64,000 bases of DNA from positions 5,022,001 to 5,086,000 of the forward strand of contig JAPFFF010000008.1 of assembly GCA_039105265.1 (NCBI GenBank), read 5' to 3'. This DNA is from Tritrichomonas musculus (Eukaryota; Parabasalia; Tritrichomonadida; Tritrichomonadidae). Position 1 is the first letter of the stretch. Every line of letters begins with the position of its first letter. A program made the translations under genes and the position numbers. The notes beneath the pieces are model-generated. The model made no database searches and was not told where the DNA came from. It saw only the letters and a list, made by a program, of their open reading frames with translations. Below are positions 31,303 to 41,445 of this stretch, piece after piece.

Positions 31303-31456
31303 AATTTAAAAAAAAAAAAAAAAAAAAAATCAGAATTTATATTACTTCATTTAATAAAATAAATAAAGATAAAAAAAAAAAACAAACAAATGTCATTTTT
31401 ATTTTTGATTGATTGAATTGTGAATATATTTGGTTGTTGTTTTTGAAATTACAACT

Positions 31457-31562
31457 TAGAAAGTGTGTCCACTATTAGGAAAGCTAAAATTGTGAAAACT
31501 CATTCAATATTTCTATGAGCTTATTCAAAAAATTCTTTCTTAATTGTGGACGCACTTGTTTT
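31457..31562. mobile_element. Short inverted-repeat element, mariner-like ends
   Basis: AAGTGTGTCCACTATTAGGAAAG (31461-31483) is matched by an inverted copy ending at about 31557; the reverse complement reads AAGTGCGTCCACAATTAAGA. About 20 of 23 positions pair. The whole is about 100 bp, has no ORF, and has TA dinucleotides on both sides. This is the shape of a MITE from the Tc1/mariner superfamily, whose ends often read AGTGYGTCCAC. Exact borders and the TA duplication are uncertain. The rest of 31303-31867 is AT-rich with poly-A and poly-T runs. Confidence 0.5.
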
Positions 31563-31867
31563 ATTTTCAATTTAAAAAACATTTTTTTTTTTTTTAGATA
31601 ACTAAGAAAAGATTTGATAATCATTTAACTGAGTTAATTATGGTTATAATTAAAAATAGATGGATTTTTTCACTAAATTAAAAGATATTGAATATGGATT
31701 CCGTTTGTGAGATACCATTGGTGTTGCCCTTTTTTTTTTTTTTTAATTTATTAGAAAATTGAATGCATAACGATCATTAGTATAATTAATTTTTATTCAA
31801 AAAAAAAATAACATTGAGTGAAAAATTTAAAAGTCAATTTTTAAAATGATTTCACTCATACTTCATT

Positions 31868-34183
31868 TTATTCTTCCATCAATTTATCAATAGGCTCCAA
31901 TATAGAAACTATTTTTTGTTTAATATCTTCTGGTGGGTTCAACTTCAGCATCTTTCTAAGAATTCTCACGCTAATTCTTTGAGTCCTAATTCTATTACTT
32001 TTAGTGAAACCTATGACCTTAGTATGAACCCTTTCCAAGTAAAATTCCCATCCGAAGCATTTTACGAAGTTAATAATTTGTTCAACGGCTTCTTGTCTTA
32101 CGCAAAAGTTAGGACTTTCAATCCTTAGCAACACTTCTCCGAACAATTTCAACGCCAAGAACGCATTACCATACTTAATAGACGCTGTTTCAACCGAAAA
32201 ACCGCTTTTTTCGACTTCAGGTTGAGGATTTGGGCTTAAGAGATCATTTGTCGACGTATTCGAATATCTACGAATTGATTTAAGGATACTATTTCTTCTA
32301 CTCCTTTTTAGACGCACTTTGTCGGTCAAAAAAAGTGATATGCATGTCAATGCAGATAATGCAGTTCGCCAATCAGGGTTTCTTAAAGACTCTCTAACTA
32401 CGGAAAGAACGCATTGTTCGAATCTAGTACCTTCATTCCAACGACAATAAGGTATATAGCCTTTCATTATTACTTCCAGTTCTCTTTGTGTACGAACGCA
32501 TTGAAAAACAGCTCTTCTAAAGCAAAGTGCTGTTACTTGTAGCTTACATGCAAGTTCACAGCCACTGATACGAAGATGTTTGTATTTTGAACATAATGAA
32601 TTAATGCATAAACTAACATATTTGTTAGATTTACAAAGATTCATAAGTTTTTCATCATTCTTGAAAACTGTTAAGTAGTTCGGATCTTGATTCATGGCAA
32701 GAATCGAATTCGATGTAAATGATGCACCGCCTGAGTTGAGAGGAGAAATTGAGGAAAATGTTGTTGATGGTTTGGCAGGATTTGCATGAAATCCAAAAAC
32801 TAATGATTGTTCTTCACCACTACTGCTGCTGCTACTACTTGAGGAGTCGTCCAAGTCATTTTCACCTTCTTTTTCTGATGATGAATGAACAATAATATTT
32901 CCTTCACTGTTGATTTCTCCTTCTGGCCTTAAATCGATATTGTTAGTCGTTTCTTCTTGATTGTTTTCAGGCGTTGGTTCGGTTTCTTGGTCTTTTTGGG
33001 CTTCTTCGGTTTGATCACTTTCTTTTGGTGTTTCTGTAGGGTTGGAATCGTCCGTTTCTTTTTTGGAATTTAGATTTTTTTGGCTTTGAGAATCAGAAAT
33101 GCTTTCAAAAAGATTGATTTCTTGATCGTTTGAACTGAGATTGTCATAAACTTTAATTTCATTTTCATTTGTTGCTTCGGATTCGGATTTAGCTTCTGGT
33201 TCTGGTTCTGATTTGTCTTCTGATTTGTAGAGTTCTTCTTTTTCTTCTGCTATTGCTCGTTCTACTTTGACTTCTATTTTGAGATCTTCACACGTTGCAA
33301 GTCTATGAAGAGCCTGTGCGCGTAAAACTATTTCTGGATCATAATGTGCTATTTGATAAAAAATGTCTTCGACTTCTTTGTCAGTCGCAATGAATTTTGA
33401 GCAATTCTCGATATAACTGTATCTAAGCTTCCAATTGGCATCTGTGGCAAATGGAATAAGTATGTTTATTTTATTTGAAAAATGGCTTGTGATTACTTGA
33501 ATAAAATGAGATTTGATAATTGTATCTGAATCATTGAAAAATTTGAGAAAAACTGTCTCAAAAAGGGTAGGTTCATGAGCGCAGAATAATGGAAATGTGT
33601 CAATAACAGCAAGTCTTATGTGCATATCATGTGAATCTGAAAAATTTTTAATTTTTTCAATAAGACGTTGAATGTTGGGTTCAGAGAGCATGTCTAGAAA
33701 GTTTGAAACAAATCGAAGCGTAGTAGCAACTGAATCACTCAGTGTTTGATCTAATTCAATTATGCTGAATAAAGTAGGAAATACAAACTCATCAAAAGAT
33801 TTGCCTTGAACTCTTGGTCGGAAAATTGATATAAATTGTTGAAGCTGAGGATATATAAATGATCCTAATTCTTCAATAATTATTTGGATTAATTTGGAAA
33901 ATGATTGTAATATTAAATCAAGATTAGCTTTTACCTGATTTTGATCATCAGTTGGAGGAAGAAGATATTGCAAATTATCAATAAGAATTCGTGTAGCAAA
34001 ACCATCGGAAATTTGGCACCACTGAGTTATAAATTGAATTAAATCTACTAATGTTTTTGTTGGATTTTCAGATGAGAGAGCTGCGGAATAAAATTTTGTA
34101 AGATTAGTGTAAAAACTTATTGATGCATTACTTCTATGATTAACAACATCAGAAATAAGGCTTCCAAAAAGGGAATCATTCAT
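31868..34183 (-). CDS. HEAT-repeat protein, PP2A-A / PP4R1-like scaffold
   Basis: Predicted helical scaffold of 771 residues, possibly a regulatory subunit for a PP2A/PP4-type phosphatase. HEAT-like helical pairs cover about 1-310 (MHIRLAVIDTFPLFCAHEP, NWKLRYSYIENCSKF, DPEIVLRAQALHRLATCED) and about 510-771 (RQEAVEQIINFVKCFG, RTQRISVRILRKMLKLNP). Between them is a Glu/Ser/Asn-rich disordered insert of about 170 residues ending in a Ser run and GEEQS. The ATG at 34183 is unambiguous. TCATTTTTTTC lies about 70 nt upstream on the minus strand. HEAT assignment is good; the phosphatase link is by resemblance only. Confidence 0.75.
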   Translation of the reverse strand: MNDSLFGSLISDVVNHRSNASISFYTNLTKFYSAALSSENPTKTLVDLIQFITQWCQISDGFATRILIDNLQYLLPPTDDQNQVKANLDLILQSFSKLIQIIIEELGSFIYPQLQQFISIFRPRVQGKSFDEFVFPTLFSIIELDQTLSDSVATTLRFVSNFLDMLSEPNIQRLIEKIKNFSDSHDMHIRLAVIDTFPLFCAHEPTLFETVFLKFFNDSDTIIKSHFIQVITSHFSNKINILIPFATDANWKLRYSYIENCSKFIATDKEVEDIFYQIAHYDPEIVLRAQALHRLATCEDLKIEVKVERAIAEEKEELYKSEDKSEPEPEAKSESEATNENEIKVYDNLSSNDQEINLFESISDSQSQKNLNSKKETDDSNPTETPKESDQTEEAQKDQETEPTPENNQEETTNNIDLRPEGEINSEGNIIVHSSSEKEGENDLDDSSSSSSSSSGEEQSLVFGFHANPAKPSTTFSSISPLNSGGASFTSNSILAMNQDPNYLTVFKNDEKLMNLCKSNKYVSLCINSLCSKYKHLRISGCELACKLQVTALCFRRAVFQCVRTQRELEVIMKGYIPYCRWNEGTRFEQCVLSVVRESLRNPDWRTALSALTCISLFLTDKVRLKRSRRNSILKSIRRYSNTSTNDLLSPNPQPEVEKSGFSVETASIKYGNAFLALKLFGEVLLRIESPNFCVRQEAVEQIINFVKCFGWEFYLERVHTKVIGFTKSNRIRTQRISVRILRKMLKLNPPEDIKQKIVSILEPIDKLMEE

Positions 34184-34428
34184 TTTTGTTTGAAAAAAAA
34201 AAAAAAATTAAACTTTTTGATAAATCTGTTTTGAAATGGATTGATTGAAAAAAATGAAAAAAATCATTGAATTTAATATTGGATGATTCAAAAAAGAGTA
34301 AAAATTCTCAAATTAAAAAATAGCACTTTTTCGGATTTAGTGTAAAGAAATGCAAAGTTCTGATTACCATTGTTTTAAAAATAATTTATATCATGAATTT
34401 GTAAAAAAAAAATAGTCTGAATCCATGA

Positions 34429-36032
34429 TCAAACATTAGCTATGCTGTTGCATACTTGCTTTAGGCTCTTTTCATTTTCTTTGTCATCCCGGAATGAGCT
34501 TGCTTTAGTAAGTGCCTCTTTTTCATTTGGTGCTAGAACTTGTATCAATCGATAAAGAACATTTGAGAAATATCAACCATATTTTTGGAAATTATTTTTG
34601 AGACCACTTCCTACTGTTTTCAAGATATGTTTAAGCAGTTAAAGTTCTTGTTAAGCTAAAAGGGCCTTTTGAATTTTTTCATATATGAAGCCCTTTTTTA
34701 TGTCTTGAATTGCATTTATGATGTCTTTCTTACTTTCAACAAATGCAATCAAAATGATATCAAAACGATGTTTCTTGACTTTTTTGGCACAGGTGCCTTT
34801 CATCATCCTTTTGAGTTACCGATGCAATGTATTGAAGTAAATAAAGACATCATCAATAGCGGAAAGATTGAAGTATATCTTGTTCAAAAATAAATGAACA
34901 ATGAATGAAAGTAATTAATGAACTTTCAATAAGAAATATTATTTTTGAATGTCTATTCATAGTGTTTATATCAGAGTAAATAAATATTGTACTCCTGTCA
35001 ATGAATGTAAAAGGAATAAGTGAGTTATCATAAAGGCAAATTTCATTAAACCGGCGTTTAATCGGATCAACATCCTGGATGCTAAAGCAATCGCTGATTT
35101 GATAATTAAAAGTAATTTGATGTAAGTAAAGTCAAGGCATTTCGCTTTGAGGAATTACGTGGTGTATTCAGTGTTCCTATCAGTATCAGCTCGAAGGTCT
35201 TCCATGTTATTATCAATTGTAAAGTATCTTCTAAATCTTCAAGTCTTTTGAGTATATTAGATAGTTCTTGTGTGTAACCATCATCATCTAAAGAGTTGTC
35301 TTCACGAGTCCTTTCAACTCCTTCTCTGATATTAATAACAATTTCTTGGTCTTGCTTGTATGACTTGTCTTTATGTGTAGGTTGAAGTGACTTATATTTT
35401 TCCTTAGTGACAATTGGTTCTACACCCCTATCTCTGTCAGCACTCATGATTTCAGGTGGATTGGTATCTGTATTTTGCTCCATTGGAGGAGGTTCATTAG
35501 CTTCTTCAAAATCTTCTTGAATAATTTTTATTGCTTCTTTGTGAGAGTTACTTGGTTTCTTTGGTGATTCGAAAGCAGGTTTATGTGTCTTCTTTTCATG
35601 TCTCTCATTAGGTGCTTCTTTAGATGTCTCTTTGGTGGTAGATGGTTGCTGATAAGCCAATGTTGATAATGGCTTTACATGTTGCCTTGCTTCTTGGTCT
35701 CTAATGAACTGATCGTATTGCTTTTGTTCTTCTTCAGGTAAATTATAATACCAGAATGATCTTTGTGGTGTGGAGCTTCTATGCACTTGAGGGGCCTATG
35801 GGGCTATTGGTCCTGAACTAATTGATAAGGCTATATTGGCTAGGGAACTTCGGGTTGCATGTTTTACAAATGGATCTTCTATATCAGAGTCAGATTGGGG
35901 AGCATCTGAGTTATCACTGAACTCAGAAGCTAAATGTTTTTGTTGTTTGTGTAAAGAATTTTTTTTTAAAAAATGCTTTTTTACTGGACATTTTTTCACT
36001 CCTAGAATGACATTTCCTTTTAAACTTAATTT
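34429..36032 (-). pseudogene. Decayed coding sequence with in-frame stops and frameshifts
   Basis: A minus-strand reading can be followed from about 36032 to a TGA at 34429-34431 only by passing several breaks. Segment one (to 35796) ends SSGPIAP then TAG; the same frame continues at once and runs to TAA at 35106 (residues such as RSSTPQRSFWYYNLPEEE, Lys/Glu/Pro-rich). A one-base shift near 35110 opens a further stretch (FSIQDVDPIKRRF). Later pieces with coding character (FDIILIAFVESKKD, VLAPNEKEALTKASSF) contain at least four more stops. Base composition is more coding-like than the flanks. No start ATG is clear. Family not recognised; it may be a degenerated mobile-element or orphan gene. 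Confidence 0.6.
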
Positions 36033-36111
36033 TTATATGATTAATAATCTCATTTTTGTTAACCAGCAATATCCTAAACGTATTTTTTTGATTTAACGTA
36101 CAAAATCTAAA

Positions 36112-37437
36112 ATGATTGAATCTACAAAACATCTTTCTCTAGCTGAATTCGAAAGCCTTGGAATCAATAAAAATGGAGTGTATCATTTTGATCTTTCAGC
36201 TATCGATATAGACTATTTTGACGCTTTCTTTATTTCAGTTTATTTGTTTGGGAAATCTGGTCCTATCCGTGGATTGGCTTTTAATGCTGATCTTGCATTA
36301 CAAACATATTTTGATCAATTAAACTACAAAAAGTCCAAAGAATCTCTTTCTAAGCAACACCATCCAAAACCAGAATATGAATCATCTTGTTATAAAAATC
36401 GAAAAAAAATTATTCCTGAACTCGCTGGCCTCGTTTCTCGTTTTCTACCAAAAAGTGAATCACTCCGCGTTCTTAAGTTTCGAAACATTCCTTTTACTTT
36501 TCAGGATATCGACGTTCTATCTCAATCAATAAATGATAATTCATCTTTAAGAGAACTTTCATTTACAAATGTTCCTCTTGGTGATGAGGGATTCATCAAC
36601 CTAGCTCTAAGCATTCGAAAGAAAGGACTATTAAAACTTAAGTGCCGAAATTGTAAATTAACAGACGAAATAGGCGAAACTGTTTTATCACTCATTCAAA
36701 TTCATACAAACATTCAAAAAGAAGCTGAAAAAAAGGCTGAACAGGAAAAGAACCCCAATTTAGGAATTGTATGCTTAAATTCATTTGATTTTCGTGACAA
36801 TGATTTAACTATTAATTTTCTTCATCTTATTGAACACGAAGTAGAGTTTTCTCCAATTACATTTTTTGATTTGAGAGCAAATATCAGAATTTTGGAAAGT
36901 GATGTTACATCCAACAAAATTTATGCAGGCGAAGTTACTTCTTCTTTATCCATTCCAGATTCTCCTAAATCACCAGAAGCTAAAATGCTAGCTAAAGCTC
37001 AGAGAAGGGCCAAAAGCAAATCTCATACAGCTGATGTAAATTCTGTTTCAAGAGACATCATATTAGAAGCTCAAAATCGAAACTTGAAAATGACTCTTGA
37101 TAAGTTACTTGGTGGCCAAAACATAGCTATTTTAATGGATGACTTGTTTGCAATTGGTGAAAGAGCACCTGAATTAGCAGAGCATGTTCAAAAACTTGAT
37201 GATTTTTGCGAAAGACTCGAAAACGATCAATTTTATCATAGAACTGTTACATCACAAATCAGACACCAAGGTCTAAAAAAGAAAAGTTCAAAGAAAAAGA
37301 AAATCTCATTTGTCAATACAAATTCAGCTAATAATACTTCAGATAGTCCAGATAATTATCAAACAGAAACAATGACACATTTATCATATACCAATTATCC
37401 TTACCCAAGAAAAACAAGCGTGTATAATAAGAAATAA
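36112..37437 (+). CDS. CEP78-like leucine-rich repeat protein
   Basis: Probably a centriole/basal-body protein. 441 residues with ribonuclease-inhibitor-type LRRs over about 110-270: LRVLKFRNIPFTFQDI, LRELSFTNVPLGDEGFINLA, LLKLKCRNCKLTDEIGE. The order of repeats, the charged helical insert after the third repeat (KEAEKKAEQEKNPN) and the return to an LRR strand (CLNSFDFRDNDLT) resemble animal CEP78, where a similar helix (around HEETWAESLRYR) interrupts the array. The C-terminus has a short helical region and a basic Lys-rich tail. ATG 36112 is first in frame; TCATTTTTG lies about 60 nt upstream. It may be another LRR family; the animal comparison is from memory. Confidence 0.6.
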   Translation: MIESTKHLSLAEFESLGINKNGVYHFDLSAIDIDYFDAFFISVYLFGKSGPIRGLAFNADLALQTYFDQLNYKKSKESLSKQHHPKPEYESSCYKNRKKIIPELAGLVSRFLPKSESLRVLKFRNIPFTFQDIDVLSQSINDNSSLRELSFTNVPLGDEGFINLALSIRKKGLLKLKCRNCKLTDEIGETVLSLIQIHTNIQKEAEKKAEQEKNPNLGIVCLNSFDFRDNDLTINFLHLIEHEVEFSPITFFDLRANIRILESDVTSNKIYAGEVTSSLSIPDSPKSPEAKMLAKAQRRAKSKSHTADVNSVSRDIILEAQNRNLKMTLDKLLGGQNIAILMDDLFAIGERAPELAEHVQKLDDFCERLENDQFYHRTVTSQIRHQGLKKKSSKKKKISFVNTNSANNTSDSPDNYQTETMTHLSYTNYPYPRKTSVYNKK

Positions 37438-37632
37438 ATATGTTTGTATAAAAATTTTATTTTTTAATTGTAAAATTTCTCCCTTTTTAAAACTAGTGAA
37501 AAAGCTTGTTTGCCAGATTTTATTGAATAAAATATTTCAAAAAAAACGAAAAATTTGAGTGAGATAGAAAAACGATTAAAATTGAAATGTTTGAATTTTT
37601 ATTTGGCTACATTTTTATACAAATTTGAAGAA

Positions 37633-38919
37633 ATGCATACCTTTTCTTTATCATTAGATTCATTTAAACAAATCAATTTTGATTTATATCCACGTGATTT
37701 TTCTTTTATTGTTGGAAATAGTACTTTTTCATGTAATCATATTATTGCTGATTTCATTTCCCCAATTATCAGACGGATTCACCAAACCGATATATCAGTT
37801 AATCAATTTGTTGTTTCTGAAGATAAAAATATACCTGCTAAAGAGTTTAAATCAATTATTTTACTAGGTGAGGGGAAAGAAATTATATTAGAAGAGCATA
37901 ATATAAAGCAAATTGCGATGTTTTTAAACAAACTAGAAAATTATGAACTTTTTTCATTTTTAAAACCACAATTATTCACAGATTTAAAAGCCGACAATTG
38001 TATTAATATATACCTACTCAAAAAAGAAATGAATCAATCAACCAACCACGAAATTGAATTTATTTCAAATCATCTTTATGAAATAGAAAATGAAGAATTA
38101 GAAAAACTTGAATTTGATGATTTTTATCAAATTTTTTCAAGTAAAAAATTATGTATTTTAAATGAAGACTGGCTATTCGATTTTATCATGAAATTGTTTC
38201 TCAAAAATGACGAATATAACAGTTTATTTGAATTTGTTGATTTTCGTTTTTTATCAACGTCAAGAATCCAGAAATTTATAGATGTATTGGACTGTGATAT
38301 TATGAGTTCGAGCATATATAAAGCGATATCATTAAGATTATTATGCGAAATTACTCCTCAAAAAAAACCAGTAGGACGATATAAAAAAACAATGGTAGAG
38401 CATTCCTTTATTGCTAAAAATACGTTAGATGGAATTATAAAATATTTGACATTGAAAACAGGGGGAAATATTGCATCAAATAAAACTGTTGATATAACAT
38501 GTTCTTCTGTTTTTGAGCCATCAAGAGAATCATCACCTATAAATGCCCTCGATCTTGATACAGATTCGCACTTTTTCTCAAATTGCGGCCCTAACCAATG
38601 GTTGTGTATTGATTTTAAAAATCGCATGATCTTTCCAACACATTACTCACTTAAAACAACAAACAAAGGACCTAATAATCATCAACCTCGTAATTGGTGC
38701 GTTGAAGTGAGCAATGATGGAAAAACGTGGGAAGAAATCGATAAAAAAGAAAGTAATTCTGTTTTGAATAATAAAAATTCAATCGGAACTTTTTCAATAT
38801 CATCACCCAAGAAGTGCAGATATATTAAAATTCGACTTACTGGAAAGACATCCTATGACACAGATTATTTTGTTCTTGCTGGATTTGAAGTTTTTGGAAA
38901 ATTGTATGAAGAGAGCTGA
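37633..38919 (+). CDS. BTB-like / F5/8 type C (discoidin) domain protein
   Basis: 428 residues. An N-terminal BTB/POZ-like fold at about 8-110 (FSFIVGNSTFSCNHIIADFI) is followed by a helical BACK-like region and a C-terminal F5/8 type C (discoidin-like) domain at about 276-424 (LDLDTDSHFFSNCGPNQWLC, WCVEVSNDGKTWEEID, CRYIKIRLTGKTSYDTDYF). This architecture is greatly expanded in trichomonads; the proteins are intracellular (no signal peptide) and their ligand is unknown. The frame is open 26 codons further upstream, beginning at TTG 37555, without an ATG; I use the first ATG at 37633. No clear initiator is seen, so the N-terminus is uncertain. Confidence 0.82.
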   Translation: MHTFSLSLDSFKQINFDLYPRDFSFIVGNSTFSCNHIIADFISPIIRRIHQTDISVNQFVVSEDKNIPAKEFKSIILLGEGKEIILEEHNIKQIAMFLNKLENYELFSFLKPQLFTDLKADNCINIYLLKKEMNQSTNHEIEFISNHLYEIENEELEKLEFDDFYQIFSSKKLCILNEDWLFDFIMKLFLKNDEYNSLFEFVDFRFLSTSRIQKFIDVLDCDIMSSSIYKAISLRLLCEITPQKKPVGRYKKTMVEHSFIAKNTLDGIIKYLTLKTGGNIASNKTVDITCSSVFEPSRESSPINALDLDTDSHFFSNCGPNQWLCIDFKNRMIFPTHYSLKTTNKGPNNHQPRNWCVEVSNDGKTWEEIDKKESNSVLNNKNSIGTFSISSPKKCRYIKIRLTGKTSYDTDYFVLAGFEVFGKLYEES

Positions 38920-39339
38920 TTAATTCAATATTTATTTGGTTAAATTTGTTGTATTAAAATGATAACATTATAATCAAGCCATCTTTTATATTCTAATCGA
39001 ATAATAATAATCATTTCTTTTCACCTGAATATTATAAAATAATTTCATATTAATAATTTGAAGAGAATTAAAAGAAGGAATAAAAAAATATATATTATAG
39101 TTTTATTTATTTTTTCGTGTTTATGTAAAACATATATATGCTATTTATTCATTTCAAATAAAATAATTGAAATCTTGGAAGCAAAAGGAGAGATGAATTT
39201 TGGTTTAAAACTGATGATTTGGTAACTCGTGGACAAATTTCTTATATTATGGTTAAATAATTGAAGTTATAAAATGGTGATCGAAACTGACTTAAATAAG
39301 CTCACTCAACAATACAGGAATATTTGAAAAAAAAAAAGC
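38920..39339. other. Convergent gap without gene
   Basis: 420 bp of AT-rich sequence between convergent genes; nothing beyond short A and T runs. Confidence 0.6.
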
Positions 39340-40314
39340 TTATGAAAGGAGTTCAGCTCTCGTGATTCGTCTTTGACTTTGTGGAAGTTGAGAAGAAACA
39401 ACTTTTATTTTTGATTTATCAAATAATTCAGGAATTTTTGGAAGGTCATTTTGAGACCGAACAACAATTGTCCAATGAGTACCACATGCAACAATTATTG
39501 CATGATTAATTGCGTATGACGGCTCAGAAGTAGGTCTATCATTTCCAATACCAAGCTGCCCAGAAGGATTAAAACCCCAAGTAAAAAGTCTTCCATCTGA
39601 TGAAATTGCCGCATAATGCTGTGGTCCTAGTGAAGCAAAAACTATTTGAGGGAGTCCAAAAACTTGAGATATAGAAAAGTAGTTATATTTATATAAATTT
39701 CCTTCTGTATCAATAAATAGAGCATCATCTTCTGAACAGTATATGGCCGCTATAATTTTAGAAGGGGCTTGGAGTTGCATTGTATTACCATCTTCTATTT
39801 TTGTGAGCTTTTTGGTTTCTGAATCAAAGATAAAAATGGTGTCGTTTGTGCACCCAATAGCAGAGACATTGCTTGCAAGTTTTTCTGGTTCTGAAAATCT
39901 GTCACCTCGAATTACTTTCGCTTCATTATCTTTGTTGATATAACAAACATAGTTCATCGAACAACAAAAAGAATTGCAACTTTCAGCTTTGAGTTTTTTC
40001 ATTGAAGGAATTTCAATCAAACTTCCATCATCTAGAAGAGCAATAACACAATCCTCTAAAGTACGAATAGTTTGGATGGTTGAATTGACATCATATTCTT
40101 TGAGTTCCTGATCTTCTTCTTTAAAATAAACTTTGGATTCATCAGAAAAGAAAGCTATTGATTCATTCCAGGCAGAAATATAAGATATCTCTGTCGAATC
40201 AAATGGAAATGAATCACAACGAACAAAACGAGGAGAAAGTTTAAATTTACAATTCCAAAGGTTACCATTACTATTATCACCCGAAGCCCATAAATTTGAT
40301 AATGAAGGATTCAT
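39340..40314 (-). CDS. RCC1-like repeat protein
   Basis: 324 residues forming a degenerate seven-bladed RCC1-type propeller. The clearest repeats are at the C-terminal end: YAAISSDGRLFTWGFNPSGQ with LGIGN, then VACGTHWTIVV; the N-terminus has LWASGDNSNGNLW. Middle blades have lost most Gly residues. RCC1-family proteins serve as GTPase exchange factors or general interaction scaffolds; the degeneracy argues against Ran-GEF activity. ATG 40314 is the only candidate. It is divergent from the INCENP-like gene. Confidence 0.8.
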   Translation of the reverse strand: MNPSLSNLWASGDNSNGNLWNCKFKLSPRFVRCDSFPFDSTEISYISAWNESIAFFSDESKVYFKEEDQELKEYDVNSTIQTIRTLEDCVIALLDDGSLIEIPSMKKLKAESCNSFCCSMNYVCYINKDNEAKVIRGDRFSEPEKLASNVSAIGCTNDTIFIFDSETKKLTKIEDGNTMQLQAPSKIIAAIYCSEDDALFIDTEGNLYKYNYFSISQVFGLPQIVFASLGPQHYAAISSDGRLFTWGFNPSGQLGIGNDRPTSEPSYAINHAIIVACGTHWTIVVRSQNDLPKIPELFDKSKIKVVSSQLPQSQRRITRAELLS

Positions 40315-40878
40315 TTGTTAAAAAAATTTAAAAATATTTTAATCGTCTTTTTTTTTTCATTCTTTTTGAATTCAAGAAAGAATAATATTTGTTTTACAAT
40401 ATTATAAAAAATCACAAATAATCAAAATTTTATAAAAGAAAAATTAGCCAAATGGCTTGATTTTTTAAAAAAATTTTAATTTAATAACATTCTTTTTAAA
40501 AAAGAATTAATAAATCAGATAGAAAATCTTGTGAGCATCAAGAATGCTCGATTACTTTGTAAAGAATTAAAATTATTCAACTGATAATGAGAAATTAGGA
40601 ATTATTTCGTTTTATCAACTTTTTGATAGCTTATTTTCAATCTTAACGTATTTTTTCTAAAAATTGAAAATTCATTGGACGTGAAATAAATTATGTATTT
40701 AAATCATTCATCAAAAATTTAATAGTTATTGAAATATTATGTGTGCTTATTTGACGTTAAAAATGCAAACATTGAACTTTTTCAAATGGCAAGGATGTTA
40801 AAAGTGAACAATTAAATAGTCAAATAAAAATTCTAATAAAGCTTAAACGTACGAATCATTTTATCATCATTATTCTTA
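40315..40878. promoter_or_regulatory. Divergent promoter region with initiator for INCENP-like gene
   Basis: 564 bp between divergent genes. AACTTTTTCAA at 40775-40785 and TCATTTTATCATCATTATTC starting at 40856 precede the + strand gene; the predicted start A at 40858 gives a 21-nt leader. AACTTTTTGAT occurs near 40618. Confidence 0.5.
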
Positions 40879-41445
40879 ATGACACAGCAAAAAGGCAAAA
40901 ACCTTGAAAAAGAATTCGAACAACATCTTAATTGGATGCAATCTATGATCTCTGATTCGAATTCAACTTCAACACCATCCGCAAAAGCTAATGGCGTTGA
41001 TTACGAAACACAGATTGACGACCTTATTGCATCAATTCAAGCTCCTCCAGATTCACGAGTAAGTACTGGTGTTGCACCATCGCCTCTTACCCAGACAGAA
41101 TGCCCACAACAACCACTTCAATACAGAATTTCAGACCCAGTTGATGACGATGAAGAAGAAGATTCAGATTGTGAAGAGTATTATGTTGAAGATGCTGCAG
41201 AAATCCGTGGACAAGCAATTCCTGATTGGGCTCGTGCTGCCAATTTATTGGTTGAACTCCAAAATCAACAGAATGTTGATCCAGATAAGATTTTCACTAA
41301 TTTTGATAGAACATGCGATCTAAGTTCAATGTTTGATAAAAAGAAGAGATCATTTAAAGTTCGTGGTGATAGTGGCTGGTGGGCAGCAGATGGATTAACT
41401 CCAGCGGAAGAAGCAAATTACAAGAAGGCAGTTGGATTAGCTTAA
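40879..41445 (+). CDS. INCENP-like protein with C-terminal IN-box
   Basis: Predicted chromosomal passenger complex scaffold that binds and activates an Aurora kinase. 188 residues only (human INCENP is about 900). The acidic, Ser/Thr-rich N-terminus has a DDDEEEDSDCEE stretch. Residues about 113-180 match the IN-box: IPDWARAANLL, then a CDLSSMFDKKKRSFKVR segment corresponding to the DL..IF.....R..R part, then SGWWAADGLTPAEE in the place of the TSS-Trp activation motif. Only one Ser (RGDSGWW) remains where INCENP has two adjacent Ser that Aurora B phosphorylates. No long coiled coil or recognisable survivin/borealin-binding helix. The start is well supported by an initiator-like TCATTT 21 nt upstream. 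Confidence 0.68.
   Translation: MTQQKGKNLEKEFEQHLNWMQSMISDSNSTSTPSAKANGVDYETQIDDLIASIQAPPDSRVSTGVAPSPLTQTECPQQPLQYRISDPVDDDEEEDSDCEEYYVEDAAEIRGQAIPDWARAANLLVELQNQQNVDPDKIFTNFDRTCDLSSMFDKKKRSFKVRGDSGWWAADGLTPAEEANYKKAVGLA

Noticed and set aside
34669..34893. Plus-strand 74-codon frame
   Set aside because: Opens with TTG, and the opposite strand shows more coding character as part of the decayed minus-strand gene.
37555..37632. N-terminal 26-codon extension of the BTB/F5-8C protein
   Set aside because: Begins with TTG and has no ATG; ATG 37633 lies directly before the BTB-like fold.
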